Positions 11,516-28,984 are shown, counted from the first letter of the stretch. The stretch is DNA of 64,000 bases from Salminus brasiliensis (GCF_030463535.1 NC_132894.1:30637125-30701124), one strand, 5' to 3'. Translations and numbers: made by a program. The notes: generated by a model from the letters alone, not told the origin.

Positions 11516-11910
11516 GGGAGTTGTTGCTTGCCACTGTCGTGTTTGGCTTGCTCACTGGGGATTTTAGGTGTTTGTGTCTTATTGATCTCTTGACCTTTGT
11601 CCTACTGATTTCTGTAAAGCTGCTTCATGACAACGGCAGTAGTAAAAAAAGTGCCATGCAAATGAATTTGATATGATTTGATTTGATATTGAGGATTGAG
11701 AGACAGGCTGTGTGTAAAGGCTATGTTATGGAACCTATTATCTCAATTACAGCTCCTTTCAAAAAGCGGTTAGACGCACCTTCTTCTGTTTATGCATCTA
11801 TCAGCTTTTAGAAGACACAGCAAGAGGTTTTCCCATGGTTTTATTAGAGCAACACAAGGTCAGAACCATGAGCAGCCTAGAAAAACGTATTTGAACCCCT
11901 TCAGGCAGTC

Positions 11911-12545
11911 TGTCATGGCGTGCTAGGCCTGACGTGAAGGGATGAACACTCACAGAGATGGAATCCAATACAAGAGGGTTTTTCAACAAAACGAACACAA
12001 AAACCAAGGGAACAAAAAACATGAGCAGCAATGAAAGGGCAAAACCATGAACAAAACCGAAACGTGACAACACAAATGGCCAACATAACAAACCTGGGAC
12101 TGGGAGGAGTTGGGTGTTGAGTGGGCAGTAGTGCAGCGCTCAATACATAGACAAGGAGGGCTGGGGAACCAGCAAGGCTGACCAAACCTGTAACTGATGC
12201 GTGCAGCCGCGAGTGTGGATCGCCTTGCTGGGGCGTGGGTAACCTGAGTATCCAGACAGGAAGCGAGCAAGCCTCGCTTGATGCGTGAGTAGCAGGAAGA
12301 CCTGCTCCTGAACATGGGTATAGCACCGGAGCTGACCTAACCACACCGGTAACCTATGAGGAACCTCAGGGCATCCTGAAAGCTCTGTACGGTTCAACCA
12401 TTCAAGGAATGGTTGTGTTGAGGCTCCTTAAGTACCCCCAGTCCCAGGTGTAACACATGAACCAAACAAACATGAATCGATACACTAAACCAAACACATG
12501 AACGTAAACAATGCAGTAGTAGGGCGCGATACCGAGTGCCTGACA
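11911..12545 (-). mobile_element. Solo LTR, minus orientation
   Basis: The 635-bp unit reads TGTCATGGCG at the left and GTGCCTGACA at the right, so it has TG...CA ends with TGTCA/TGACA inverted tips. Flanking CAGTC (11906-11910) and CACTC (12546-12550) fit a 5-bp target duplication with one change. In minus orientation it carries CTGGGACTGGGGGTACTTAA, a TATA-like promoter region. It shares this and the GGCCTAGCACGCC end with the LTR at 39924-40514. No internal retroelement genes flank it. It is probably Ty3/Gypsy-type, but the class is inferred. Confidence 0.75.
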
Positions 12546-12550
12546 CACTC

Positions 12551-13540
12551 ACAGAGAATTGCTTTCACAATGTCACTTTTACTGACATGGACAAATTACA
12601 AACCACAGAACTGAAACAGATTTGCCTGTGATTTCTTTAGGTGCAGGGTCAAAGGTCATTTACTTTCTCTTGCTCTATGGTTTCATTGTCTGGTTTAATT
12701 TTGATAATAACAATGACCTAGCAACCATTAAGAAACATTGGCATCTGGTTTAATTCTGATAAGGATAAAATCATGCATTCGTCTGGTTGATGCACAGACG
12801 AATGTCATTGTAGCAAGAGAGGGCCAGTCATCTTAATATCAGGGTGACAGTTGTAACCCACATGAGAATGTAGATTGCTAAAAATAGCTTCATTTTTTCA
12901 GTGGTACCAGACTGGAATAGTTAGTTCATGTGCCCAAAAAGATCCTTGCCAAAGAAACTCCTGAAAAATCCCATTGGATTGGTCAATTCTTCAGTGTTAG
13001 CAGGACCAGACACAATGTTATTCTGTAGTTAGAATGTCTATCACCATCACCTTTTTCCCTTTGTTATTATGTGTTTGCCCTAAGCGCACTGTGGTAACTC
13101 TGGGTAACCACCAATTTGTAGCCTCTACTTTATATGTATTAACAGTGGTCGTGAAGCATGCCTAGTTCTGGGCAGGCCAATGTGATGTTATGTTGTTGTT
13201 CGCATGTTACTCAGCTCACTTCCTGTGGCATGTGACTCTCGCTTCAGTCGCTTGTTTTCACAACTACTTTTAGACACCCATTTGGTCTCACTAACATTTC
13301 TAAGGCAAGTTCACTGATGTTTTTGTATAATACATTCTTTAAGAAGTGAAGACAAGGTTCATCTGGAGTGCTCTTCAACGTAACTTGGTTTAGTTAAAAG
13401 CTCTCTTTACAGTTTTCAGTACTGCATGAATTCAATTAGCCTTAATCATCTGTCCATATTATTAGGAATATTTATATATTCAATATTCATAAAATTCTTA
13501 GGCTGTAATACAAGTCATTGAGCATAAGGGATTAAGAATT
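12551..13540. other. Intergenic DNA, nothing recognised
   Basis: There is no open frame of note, no tandem repeat and no element end that I recognise. The composition is ordinary for the window. Confidence 0.35.
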
Positions 13541-13544
13541 GAAA

Positions 13545-13820
13545 ACACACTTTAGCACTATTGCACAGCAGTACAATGCAATTTAACTTCCTTATTTAAC
13601 CCATCTGGGCAGTAAACACACACACACACACACTCATGAATTGAGGAAGTGAGAACACAAACCCAGAGTGGTGGGCATCTCAGTCCGTGAACGCTGAGAG
13701 AAGGAGAAAGCTTGGTTTCTTTCACCTCCCATGCCCCCACTTTCTGCCAGTAAACGGGAATGAGCCAGTGACCTTGCAGTCCCAAGGAAAAATCCCTAAC
13801 TTTTAGGCCAATGCTGCCCC
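13545..13820 (-). repeat. tRNA-derived SINE with internal CA repeat
   Basis: On the minus strand it begins GGGGCAGCATTGGCCTAAAA, then GGTCACTGGCTCATTCCC (box B-like), CTGCCAGAAAGTGGGGGCAT, CCCACCACTCTGGG and a GT run. It ends GTACTGCTGTGCAAT. This order matches a common fish SINE that I recognise from memory. Confidence 0.65.
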
Positions 13821-14054
13821 AAAGCTTACTATTGACAGTGTGTTATGGATCCTGCCAGTCTGCCCATCCTGTCACTGTGTGCTCCTGTCTATTCTTAGCT
13901 TGCCAGTTAATCAACGCCACTCATTTCCCTAGGCTTGGCTTTCTCAAGTCTTACAGGTAAAAAAAAGCTCCAGTTTGGATCAGTTGAGGTAGTCAAAGTT
14001 GTTTTCGAAGGAGCAGATGTGAGGCACAAATGAGATGCATTTGTGCCAGATATC

Positions 14055-15860
14055 AAATATAATTAAATCAAATCAGGTTTATTGTCACATCCCATTACAC
14101 AGGTGTAAAGGTGAGTAAAAAATAGAAATACAAAGTATATACACATTACCTTACAATATACACACACCATACACACACTACACATTGTCTAAATATAGAC
14201 TATACACACAGTATACACACACTATACACATGATATACATACTCAATACATACTCTATACATACTATACACACTGTACATACACTATACACACACTACAC
14301 ATGCACTATACATATTCTATACATACCTGCAACACACTCTTTTCATACACTATACACATTTTACATACACTATACATACTCTATACAGACACTATACACT
14401 CTTTACATACACTATACACACACTACACATACTCTATCAATACACTATACACACTATACATACTCTATACATACACTATACACATTATGCATACCTTCAC
14501 CATACTCTATTCATACACTATACACATTTTACATGGACTATACACACACTATACACACACTGTACATACTCTATACATACACTATACACACCATACATAC
14601 ACTATACAAACTATGCATACCTTCAACATACTCTATTCATACACTATACACACTACACATACACTATCAATACACTATACACACTATACATACACAATAC
14701 ATACACTATACACACTATACATACACAATACATACACTATACACACTATACATACACTATACACACTATGCATACCTTCAACATACTCTATTCATGCACT
14801 ATACACATTTTACATATACTATACACACACTATACATACATTATACATACACTATTATTACACTGTTTACGGTACTGGTTTAATATATAATCTGTGAAAT
14901 ATAGAGATGTTTATGTTATTATTTAATGTAGACAATGGTCAATATGTGAATTCAAGTGTAGTGTGAGTGGAGATAAGTCTTTGTTTGGTGCAGTGTGACT
15001 AAGCAGTTGGTCACAGTTCCAGTAAGTACTAAGTACAGAGTGCAGAGTGTGTTTGTATGGGAAAAGATGTTATAAGATGTCTTGTGTCTTGTAAGGCCAG
15101 TGAGATAGCTTTGTGATGGACTGGACTGATACACTGTACTACTGACTGTTCAGCAACCTGATGGTCTGTGTGTACCGTCTAGTTCTAGGTTTCATGCTTC
15201 TGTATATACACACTATATGCAGAATACAAACACTATGCATACACTTTACTCACACTACACATACACTATACACACTATACATAGTCTATACATACACTAT
15301 ACATAGTCTATACACACACTATAAATACTCTACACATACTCTATACATAGTCTATACAGACTTTACATGCTCTATACACACTAATCATAGTCTATACACA
15401 CTATACACACTGTAAATACTATTTACACACTATACATACTCTACACATACTTTATACATACGCTACACATACTCTATACATACGCTACACATACTCTATA
15501 CATGCACTATACATACACTACACACATACTGTGCATACACTTTACATACTCTATATATACACTATACACACACTGCACACACACTATACATTCACTATAC
15601 ATACTCTATACATACACTATACACACTATACATTGTCTATACATACACTATACATAGTCTATACACACTATACACACACTATAAATACTCTACACATACC
15701 CTATACATACACTTAACATTGTCTATACACACTATGCACATACTATAAATACTCTATACACACTCTATACACACTACACATATTCTATACATACACTATA
15801 CACACTACACACACTATACACACACTATTCATACATTATACACACACGTTACACTGTTTC
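14055..15860 (+). repeat. ACTATACA/CATACA tandem array inside a dispersed repeat
   Basis: About 1.5 kb is an irregular array of TACACTATACACACTATACA-like units of about 9-11 bp, in two blocks (about 14150-14865 and 15205-15845). The 5' flank AAATCAAATCAGGTTTATTG, then TCACATC, and the middle TTCAGCAACCTGATGG, then TTTCATGCTTCTGTA, belong to a widespread fish dispersed repeat, so the array looks like an internal expansion. Long open frames through it (14185-14883 and others) encode only Tyr-Thr-His-Ile repeats and are by-products. Confidence 0.8.
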
Positions 15861-16794
15861 AGGAAGTTAACCTTCTCTCTGTAGGCTTTCGTTGTGGTTG
15901 AAGATAAGGCCCATGATTGTTGTGTCATCAGCATGTTATAAACAGTTATGTGTAAGCACATCCGTCTCGCTGTCACACATTTGTCAACCAAAACCCCTCC
16001 AAGTACAACTGAAGCACCAGTTAGAATTGCCTCGCAACAAGCGCATTTGAATATTCCGTCCCACAGAGCAACTAACCAAATACTATTAGGAAACAGTCCA
16101 GATACTACTCCCATGAAGTGACCAGGTGTAAATGGTTCATTTGTCTTACAAAGGCCTAGTCATTGACGGGAAACTATTGCAAAACATTATCTTAGATATC
16201 AGTCAATGTATTTGCAACCATTTCCTGCGACATCTTGGATTTCGATCTTCCTTATCTTATGATATCTTTCTGTGAGCTTTCTTTCACAGACTTTAAGCAC
16301 TTCTTGTTATCAGCACTGATGTCTGCAATTCTGAACACAGCTTAAGAAAAATATCCCATCTATTACACCACCTGTTTTAAGTCTAGTACATAATTAGAGG
16401 TTCACCAGAATTGCTGGTTCATAAAGGTGTGGTGTATGTGATCTCACCTACTTGCTATTACGTAGCAGGTTCATAAATAAGTAAACTAAGAGCCAGTCAA
16501 AGCTCAAACATTCTTAATAGGGCAGAGGTGACTTTTTGTCTGACGTCATACTAATGGAGCATAGATTACTTAAAATGGGCTGTTTTCTGTATTTAGAGGT
16601 GGGTTTGGTTTATAATACTGGAAGTGACATTTTCCTATGTACGCCAAACACTGTAGAAACCACATGAATGATTACTTAGCAACCCAACAGAGCTGTTAAG
16701 CAGAACTGTGTCATGAGCTAAGACTGCAGTTTTCACAGGCTTTTTATTTTAGGCCTAAATTCAGTAATATGCTGTAAAAAAATGGGACTCACCC

Positions 16795-17015
16795 TATGAA
16801 TTGTTACCAAAGCAGCATCGCTAGGCAGCCAACGGTCGCCAGCTCCGATACATTAGCCAACAGGCTCCAGTGCTGACCAGCATAACAATGGGAGTGGTGA
16901 GGGCAGAGATTGCCATTTACCCACCCAGAGAGAGCCTGGCAAAGAAGCATGACCTGGGTGACTCGCATGACTGGGATGGCTTGTGATCCTCAGGGCCATA
17001 GGGCTCACAGTGTAG
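16795..17015 (-). repeat. SINE, GAGAGAGC-type family, minus orientation
   Basis: It contains TACCCACCCAGAGAGAGCC and CAGGGCCATAGGGCTCAC, the same order as the copies at 31550, 33055, 40670, 47565 and (plus strand) 58630. In minus orientation the CCTGAGG...ATC region is box B-like. Diverged. Confidence 0.55.
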
Positions 17016-17229
17016 ACATCCAGTGAGCGTATACATTAATAAAAGATTTACTCTTCAGATTATTCATCTAAAATTTTTAATTCTGTCTGTTTTTCTTGGT
17101 TGTAGGCAGTCTGTGACATTGCATATATGTTCACATGGTCATTTTTAGGTTTTCTAGATTTTGGGTTTTAAAAGATGAATCACCATCACAGTCTTAAAAG
17201 GGTTTTTTGATTCATAACAACAGTGAAAT

Positions 17230-17525
17230 CCTTTCTCGTGATATAGAACTATCTACAAAAGGTGAAAGCTTTACCCGGCAAAGAACCATTTAAGCATCCA
17301 AATGGTACAAGACGCAACCACTGTCTTTATCAACCCCTTAAAAAGCTATGGTACGCCGGCAGGCCGGAAGTGTTATTACAAACTTTTATCACCAGAGAAT
17401 AGCCCCACCAGTTTGTACAGACATCCCTGCAGTTACTGAGTAACACACCTTAGTGTGTAATTGAGTGTTAAGGGGTTAAAGAACCTTTTCAATTGCATTT
17501 ATGTGGGTTTACACTCTAAACCACA
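17230..17525. repeat. AGAACC-type repeat carrying a TTAA MITE
   Basis: GGCAAAGAACCATTTAAGCA on the left and TTAAAGAACCTTTTCAATTG on the right are one copy of the AGAACC family, split by the MITE at 17334-17475. Confidence 0.5.
17334..17475 (+). mobile_element. piggyBac-like MITE, near-complete copy
   Basis: The 142-bp unit starts CCCCTTAAAAAGC and ends GTGTTAAGGGG, giving inverted CCCCTTAA-type ends. It is flanked by TCAA (a mutated TTAA) and TTAA. The core GGTACGCCGGCAGGCCGGAA and AATAGCCCCACCAGTTTGTA is shared by the other four copies. Confidence 0.75.
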
Positions 17526-17765
17526 GTGTAAAAATATAATGTGCCCATTTACAGAAGAGGAACTGGGCTTATTCAAGGCATTTACAGTAAATCCTCAGCC
17601 AGGTAAACTTGGTCAGTGTGGTTTGTACTGATGTGGTTCACTTGTGATGTACTCATCTAAGATTTCTCAGGTACTTCCTAGGAACTACCTTAGGTACTTC
17701 CTGAGACTAAACAACTGTGTAGACTGCCCCTCTTATCAGCCTCCCTCATCCCCCGCAGGAAGAGG

Positions 17766-17773
17766 TATTTAAG
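17766..17773 (+). promoter_or_regulatory. TATA-like box of the sulfotransferase gene
   Basis: TATTTAAG lies 80 bases before the ATG at 17846. A start of transcription near 17795-17800 would leave a 5' UTR of about 45-50 bases. Position and sequence are suggestive only. Confidence 0.45.
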
Positions 17774-17845
17774 CATTCTAGACTTCCTCATAGACACACA
17801 CCAAGACGACCCAGCACAATTACACACATACAGGCACGCACTGAC

Positions 17846-22136
<4,291 letters not shown>

Positions 22137-22508
22137 ACCTCACAACCCAGAACGTCTCTTATTATGGATGATTCAACAGCTTTTTAACAGAGATTCATTC
22201 AATACCGCAATAACAGATTTGACCAATAATTAATATACTGGTGATTTATCCTCAACATTTTTATACAAAATAATAAGATAACAAGAGGGTCAGTGACTTC
22301 TATATTTGTCCATGTGGGTCACATGTCTTTTATTAGATCTGTTTGCAGGTTTTGTGCAGTTTTGTAGCAGAACATCAGGACAGACATAAAATATCTTTTT
22401 TTTTAAATACTAGAGTGACATATTCTACAGAAAAGAGATTTTCTATGCAATTAATTTTATAATTGTTAATATCAGCACAAAGAAATGAGAGTTAGACTTA
22501 ATTATGTC

Positions 22509-22514
22509 AAATAA
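22509..22514 (+). terminator. Candidate polyadenylation signal of the sulfotransferase gene
   Basis: AATAAA lies about 370 bases after the TGA in AT-rich DNA. A second AATAAA is at 23058. Neither can be preferred without transcript data. Confidence 0.35.
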
Positions 22515-23172
22515 AATTCTAATTAAATGTATAAATCAGGTGGCAAAAATGGTCAGGAATAATAAGCTGTATTATTAGTGAAAATATAATGTATTAGTTT
22601 AATGTAAAAATTATTCGATAACTATTGTTAATAATAACCAAAATAATTATATATAAAAATAATGTTAATAATAAAAGGTTCATCTGGAGGACATCACGCA
22701 AATAATGGATCTCCAAAATGGCAACCACGGGAAATACCTTCTAAACTTTCAATTGAAGTCAATACATAAGATTTTTGGAGCATTTGTATTGGTACATAAA
22801 AATGTTACACAATATAAAGAATGAAAGCCAGATTCACATTATGTTAAAAGATGGAGATACATGGTTTTAGCGTGACAGTGATTATATATACATGGTGATA
22901 TGTATGTGTGCATAGGTGCTTTATTGTTATACATTATTTTTGCATGTATATAGTTTATTTCCATATATATCATTTATTTATATAAAGAGAAAGTGTGGTG
23001 CTTTGTATGTTTCATAACGTTTTTATTGTCTAACGTGTGAAGTGTGTTTTATATAAAAATAAAATCTGCAAGCCATTTGATGTTTAGTCAATATTTCAAG
23101 ACAAATAATATACTACTACAACATTTACCCTTACTTTGTCTCAAGCTATTAAATTCACAATTCAATATGTAT

Positions 23173-23208
23173 CCCCCCCCCCCCCCAAAAAAAAAAAAAA
23201 AAAAAAAA
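23173..23208. repeat. Poly-C followed by poly-A run
   Basis: Fourteen C are followed directly by 22 A. Length in the assembly may be unreliable. Confidence 0.9.
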
Positions 23209-23514
23209 GATGCTGTAACCAGTGGTTTTAAAAACACTGCGTCTCAGCGGTCACCCACACCAGAAATGCTCCTAACCACTAGGGGCACTTTATATGTTTA
23301 GCTGTTGACATTGCGAAGTTCCACTTAATGCTTTTTATTCATTCTAGTTTCAGTTAAAACAGTGTTATTGAAATGGATTAGGTTTCAGTTTATGCATTTT
23401 AATTATTTATTAGTTTTACTTTACATTTGTAGCTGTTGACATTGTAACAAAAGCATGAGCAAGAAGCAAGAAACAGGCCTGCTATTAAGAGCTGCTGTTC
23501 AGCCAAAATTAATG

Positions 23515-23850
23515 CAGTGTTTTTGCATTGTTTGTAGTTTTCATTAATGTAGCATTTCTTTGTTTTGTTTTTTAGTTTTCATTAATATAATGTTTTTAAA
23601 TGTATTCTATTTTTTTTTTTAATTACCCATTCATTAATTTTATTTTTACGTTAATACAATGTTTTTACACTTTTTTAGTTTCCATTAATGTAACATTTTT
23701 TTTCTTTTTGTTAGTTTTCATTAATACAATGTTTTTACATTTTTTCCAAAGGTATTTTTTCCATGAATGCAATAATTTGGTTTACATTAATACAGTGTTT
23801 TAATTTTTTTACTTTTAGTTAATGCAGCATTTTGGAAATTATGTATTTAG
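23515..23850 (+). repeat. T-rich minisatellite
   Basis: TTAGTTTTCATTAATGTAAC and TTTTCATTAATACAATG recur at roughly 40-50 bp spacing with T runs between. Degenerate, non-coding. Confidence 0.65.
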
Positions 23851-24432
23851 GTTCTTCCTTAATGCTGTTGTGTTCTCAGCTTTTATTTGCTTTGCAAAAG
23901 TTGTTGTGATGTGACTCAGCGGGCCACCATATGTAACTCATTCTGCCCCAGAAAAAAAAAACAGTTCACCGAAAGCCCAAAGAAGTCATCAAAAGCCCAA
24001 TATTCGCATGACATTCATGACCATAATGAGTGTATGTAGATTTCCCACCACATCTGTGTTTGCAGTGTATTACACGTGATTATTCAGCCATTTATGAAAG
24101 ATGCACCGCTCTTGTTCTTAATGTGTCGCATCTGCTGTGCATTATGATCCTCTCAGTGGATCTGTTCTCCCAGTGGGATCATGTAGAGACTTCAGACAAC
24201 CCACCTCGTATCTGTCACTGAAGAATACCTGAGACAGGACATTTTGGCCCTGACATGTTTTCAAAGCATCATATTCCTCCATATTGTGTAACTTGGTTCA
24301 ACCAGAAAGGAAGTACCAAGTGCGGCATGGTGGGATCACAGCTTAGCCCACAGCATTTGCATTTTATGCATCAGTCAGTTGCAGTCTGCTATCAGAGGCT
24401 TACGTAATCCAACACATTCCATGAGAGGGTCG

Positions 24433-24434
<2 letters not shown>

Positions 24435-24464
<30 letters not shown>
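24435..24464. repeat. (GA)n microsatellite
   Basis: About 15 GA units. Confidence 0.9.
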
Positions 24465-24467
<3 letters not shown>

Positions 24468-25480
24468 CAGGGTCGTCCGCAGTCGTTTTCTCATTGAAGT
24501 GCTCGTTCATTTAAAGTCAAGTGTCCCTCCATCACTCTGACAGGAGGTCTTGTGTAAATTAGAGCTGAAATGTAATTAAATATGCAACAACAGATGCAGG
24601 AGACACATCCAAAGCCCAAGAAATCGGTGGAGATCTTCAAGCTGGTGATAAAACCACAGTACAGACGTGCCACAGCCAGGCCTATGGAAGAGCATTGTTG
24701 AGAACAGACTGACACAGGTTTATTACAAATCCCCATATGGAGCTTGTTGGAAGATACAGCATCTCACCCTGTCTTTGACAAGGAGAGCCTGGTATTTACT
24801 GGCAGAGCGCTGCACCTGCGCTCATGAGGGCACTTGACATTTGCATTTGGGAATAGGAGACTGAAGGGGTCGCGCTCGCAAACACGCAGAGCTGGTATGA
24901 GAACCCCTGCAGGTAGCAGCGGCTAAATAAGGCTTCCAGAGTAAGGCGGTGACATCATGATGGCTAGAAATTAGATGAGGGTGTAAACACGCCTAGACGC
25001 ATTGTGATCGGATTAAGATCGAATCACTCAAACCACGTTCGGAGGGGATCGGAGACGGATCTCGTTCACATTTGACTAGTCTAAACAGAATTTTTACAGT
25101 TTCCTGTAATTCCGTCTTTCGGATAAAGTGTTAATATAATGTAGAAATTACTGTTGCCTTCTCTGTCTCTTGCTTTGAGTGTGTGTGTGTGTGTGTGTGT
25201 GTTTGTGAGTGTATTTGTGTGCATGCTTGCACTCATGCTTATTTCCCGGGAGATGAGAGATGCGATGAGACAATTTCGATAAGAAACTGTTGTGGAAGTG
25301 AAAGGAAAATTATGCTTTTCACACAGGAAAGTAAAATTGGATCTCATCTGGTCACACTGGGAACGCATCGGTCGGTCCAAGTAGATCCAGATCAGATACT
25401 ATCCGGATACAAAATGTGTGATAATGCCATGTGTAAACAGGCCCAGTGTTTCTATAGACTCTGTACGCTGCCACCATCAT
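24465..25480. other. Intergenic DNA with possible conserved and transposon-like parts
   Basis: 24480-24950 is compositionally balanced, non-repetitive and stop-rich, which could be a conserved noncoding stretch. GTGTAAACACGCC near 24982 and GTGTAAACAGGCCC near 25431, with GATC-rich text between, hint at a non-autonomous DNA element enclosing a (TG)n run at 25179-25202. None of this is certain. Confidence 0.3.
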
Positions 25481-25489
25481 GATTTGCAT

Positions 25490-25600
25490 CATCAAAAATG
25501 ATTAGTGAACATGTTTCAGAGCAGCAAGCCAAAGACATGACCCTACCTCCACCATGCTTGACAGATGAGCCAGTTTGTTTTGGCTCATGAGTAGCTTGTC
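25490..25600 (-). pseudogene. Tc1-like transposase fragment, minus strand
   Basis: The minus strand reads CAAGCATGGTGGAGGTAGGG followed by TCATG, the KHGGG-type motif of Tc1 transposases. Only this short piece is recognisable. Confidence 0.45.
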
Positions 25601-26249
25601 AGTGACTGTTACAATCTACCCATGAGATCTACAACATACATTACAAACTACAAACTCATTGGTCAAGCATAAAGGCAGGAAAACAATCTATGTTTTATAA
25701 ACATCTACATTTGCATTTTTGTTGTATGGATTTCCTTTTTTATTTTTATTTTTTAGCTTGAAAGCAAAAAACGGAACAGCAATGTCATGATTTGCAGTTG
25801 GAGAAACTAGCTTGACGTTCTTTTACTGCACACCTTTTCTAAAGTCAGGGACTTTTGGGCCTATTGAGGTGTACATGAACATAAACAGCAATATATATAA
25901 ATAGGATAAAAATATGATGTAATAAAATAAGCCTTGATTGCAGATGAATGGTTTGGGTAACCTTGAACACAAGTCAGCAGCTTTTCACAATTAGAGTCCA
26001 ACGCAGCCAGTGTCAGGACTTACATTTCTTTTTTATCTGTAGAAACCTTGGAAATCTGTAGCACAGATTATTTTGATAAGCCAGAGGGGGAAAGCATAAA
26101 ATAGAAAATACGTCAGAAAGTAACCAATGACCTTGAATCTGGTGCTCTAGAAGTATAGGGGCATCGAGAACACATTATAGCTGGTGAACTGTAAGATATT
26201 TTAAACACTGTCACACCTTTTATCTTATAACTGACTCTAATATTGCATT

Positions 26250-26508
26250 CCTCTGGGTGTCCGAACAGCAGAGTCGCTCGCTGTCTTCAAACGCTGACTG
26301 AAGCCCCCCCTCTTCCGAGAGTACTTGGGCGAATAGCAGAGTGGTCACCTTATTGACTTGAGTTTAGTAATGTCTAAACTTAGAGGTATCTTTGAATTCT
26401 ATTCTAATCAAACTAGCTGAGGTTATTCTTGGGTAAATAGCAAAGCACTTTTGTGAGTCATTCTGGATAAGAGCGTCTGCTAAATGCCTTAAATGTAAAT
26501 GTACATTT
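26250..26508 (+). mobile_element. 3' end of an L2-like LINE
   Basis: GAGTCGCTCGCTGTCTTCAA then ACGCTGACTGAAG is the end of the reading frame seen in fish L2-type LINEs. A short 3' UTR follows, ending TCTGGATAAGAGCGTCTGCT then AAATGCC and AAATGTAAATGTA repeats, the characteristic tail. The reverse transcriptase is absent (5' truncated). Confidence 0.7.
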
Positions 26509-26509
26509 G

Positions 26510-27750
26510 GCAACCATCAAGACCATGAACATGGACGAGTAAGCAAAGAACAAGGTTTGGTAAATAATGGAAGTTTCATTAAAGTGGTGTTGACCCAAAG
26601 GGACCCTAAGGGTCTTCTGGGTCTTCATGAGAAGGGTAAAAGAAGGAGAAGCAGGGAAATCAAATGAATCAAATGGAGTAGTTTATCTAACCTATAACCA
26701 CATAGCCCCTTCACTCAGCTTCGTCACCCATCCAGCCATCCAGCAACACGGAGAGCAGGCGAGAAAGAGTGAGGGAGAGAGAAAAGTTCCCCAGGCCTTC
26801 CAATGAGGAGTAATTCTGATGTGATGTGAAAGCATCCTGTCAGAGTGGGAGGGGGAAGTGGGGGTATGGATCGTTCTGGTGGGAGGTAGAGGGATGAAGG
26901 AAGGTGAGCAGTGTGAGTGTGAGTGTGAGAGTGACAGGGTAACAAGATCAGAGCAGCACAGGAAAATAAATGAGGGGCAAAATGATAAAGGTTAAAGAGG
27001 GCAGGTCAGACTTGGTCAGACAGGCTCCTATGTACATGGGCTTTAAACCTCAAGACTGTCTCCTCAGCTCCCATTGAAAGTGTGTGTGTGTGCGTGTGAT
27101 AGTAGAAGAGCTAGAGAAGAGTCAACAGACATGGCATTTAGAACCTGTCGTCTTCCATCAGTGGCCTTCACCAACGGCCCGCAGTGTCAAGGCCTACAAA
27201 AGGTATAACTCATACATCAGCCAAAACGGAGCTGTAATGCCTGTCCGATCGTAGCTCAGGGGCAGGGTTGAGGTTACAGTGCAGTTTCTCTCATGACCCT
27301 GTCACTGTGCAGACAGCGATTTCATTTCTGGGCCATGATTCCGATACACTGTATTAATGAAACGGACTGATGGGCTGATGGGCTACAAGACAGATGTTGA
27401 CAATACTAGCAATGCCATTAATAACATTAGCACTTGGAAAAGTAATAAACCCCCTTAAAAGTCATCTGGATTAGGCTGGGCCTGGAGCCTTTCTGGAAAA
27501 ATTGAGTGCAAGACAGGCATGTCTCCTGGGCAAGGCGCCAGTCTCTCACCCATTCTCTCACACCGAGGAGGGGAATTTACCATAGCGGTTAACCTACCAT
27601 GTGTTTTATTAGGTGGGAGGAAAGAATCCTTATAGACAGAAAACTCCTTATGGACTAAGGATTGAATCCAGCTATGCTGCACACGCACTACCTGTGGTAC
27701 CATCATGCATCCCAGCTTGGTTAATGAAAATATTCAATGACAATGGTTGT
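26510..27750. other. Intergenic DNA, no gene seen
   Basis: A purine-rich stretch lies at 26735-26940 and a short GT run near 27082. Open frames are short and unlike any family I know. Confidence 0.35.
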
Positions 27751-27754
27751 ATAT

Positions 27755-28055
27755 TTTTGGACTATTCTCAGTCCAGCAGTGACGCTGAGTGTTTAAAAAC
27801 TCAAGCAGCACTGCTGTTTCTGCTCCACTCAACACACACTTACACACTACCACCATATCGGAGTCACTGCAGTGCTGAGAATGACCCACCACCCAAATAA
27901 TACCTGCTCTGGGGTGATCCTGTGGAGTCCATTGAAGACCACTGAAGAACGGTATTAGGAAGCTAATACCTTAATAAAAAAAGTATGCTGAGAAACAGAT
28001 TCTCATTCCCAGGACTGCAGTGACACTGACATGATGGTTTTGTGCTTGTGTGTGT
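27755..28055. repeat. Dispersed fish repeat with an inverted part
   Basis: AGTGACGCTGAGTGTTTAAA, CAGCACTGCTGTTTCTG and AGAATGACCCACCACCCAAA are parts of a widespread fish repeat. The piece at 28005-28040 (ACTGCAGTGACACTGACATG) is an inverted version of 27860-27880, so the element folds back before a (TA)n run. Confidence 0.55.
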
Positions 28056-28056
28056 G

Positions 28057-28060
<4 letters not shown>

Positions 28061-28108
<48 letters not shown>
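28061..28108. repeat. (TA)n microsatellite
   Basis: About 24 TA units at the end of the dispersed repeat. Confidence 0.95.
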
Positions 28109-28111
<3 letters not shown>

Positions 28112-28984
28112 ATGTCTACTGCTCTTTGTGTGTTACTGAGACTCCCTGATTTCACTCCACCTCCATCATTGTAACACATGTCAAATCCAGCCTGACACAT
28201 GTTACATTAAACCATATGGTTTCATCATCCACTGTCTGGCTCTAGGTAAACATGTTCTGCTGAAAGGCATATCAGTGGGAAATGAGAAAATTATTGGCAC
28301 TTAGTGGTAGCAGAGCTGTAGACGTGGAGGTGGAGAAGACGCTGGTGTGTGCTCAGCTGTTCTCCTGACTCATGTTCTCCTGCTGTCTCCTGGTAGCAGA
28401 CGCCTGTCAACAACATCCTGCCAGTCACACTCGCTGCTTATATATGTACATAACACATCATGCACACAAGTTGCACTAAATATATACACACACACAAGTC
28501 TGTTTTTTTTCCTTTGGTCTCAAGACCAAAACTATGTCTGTTTAATAATAAATAATTATTACATTTTATATATTGTATTTAAATGACATATTTAGAGCAT
28601 TAGGCCTGTACACCATATTGCACCTAGTGTATCATGTCAGTCAAGGTTCCCTTTAACAATAGTAATTCTGCATGTACATAGAGTTGTGGTCAGAGGTTTT
28701 CTGACACTTGTTGTAAGCATGAATGTAAGGGCAATATTGACTTTTTTATTGATTTGGTTTTATTGATTCTGCGGTGCTGAAACCTGCCAAAATAAACAAA
28801 ACTTAGCATGGCCTTTTAACTTCCTGTTAGTGATCATGATGGAATACAGCTGGTAGCACTCACTGGATTGACCAACACACAATACAATAGAAAAGTCCAT
28901 GGAATGGAGCTCAGTGCAGATCACAATGAGCATAAGTCCAAGTTATTGGGAGATAAATAGAGAAATAATGAATAATAATAAATA

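Larger units (their letters stand above)
22560..24430. other. AT-rich intergenic DNA downstream of the sulfotransferase gene
   Basis: It holds a poly-C/poly-A run (23173-23208) and a T-rich minisatellite (23515-23850). No exon, element end or conserved motif is otherwise seen. Confidence 0.4.

Noticed and set aside
14185-14897. Long overlapping open frames rich in Tyr, Thr, His and Ile
   Set aside because: They arise from the ACTATACA array in two frames at once and are not genes.
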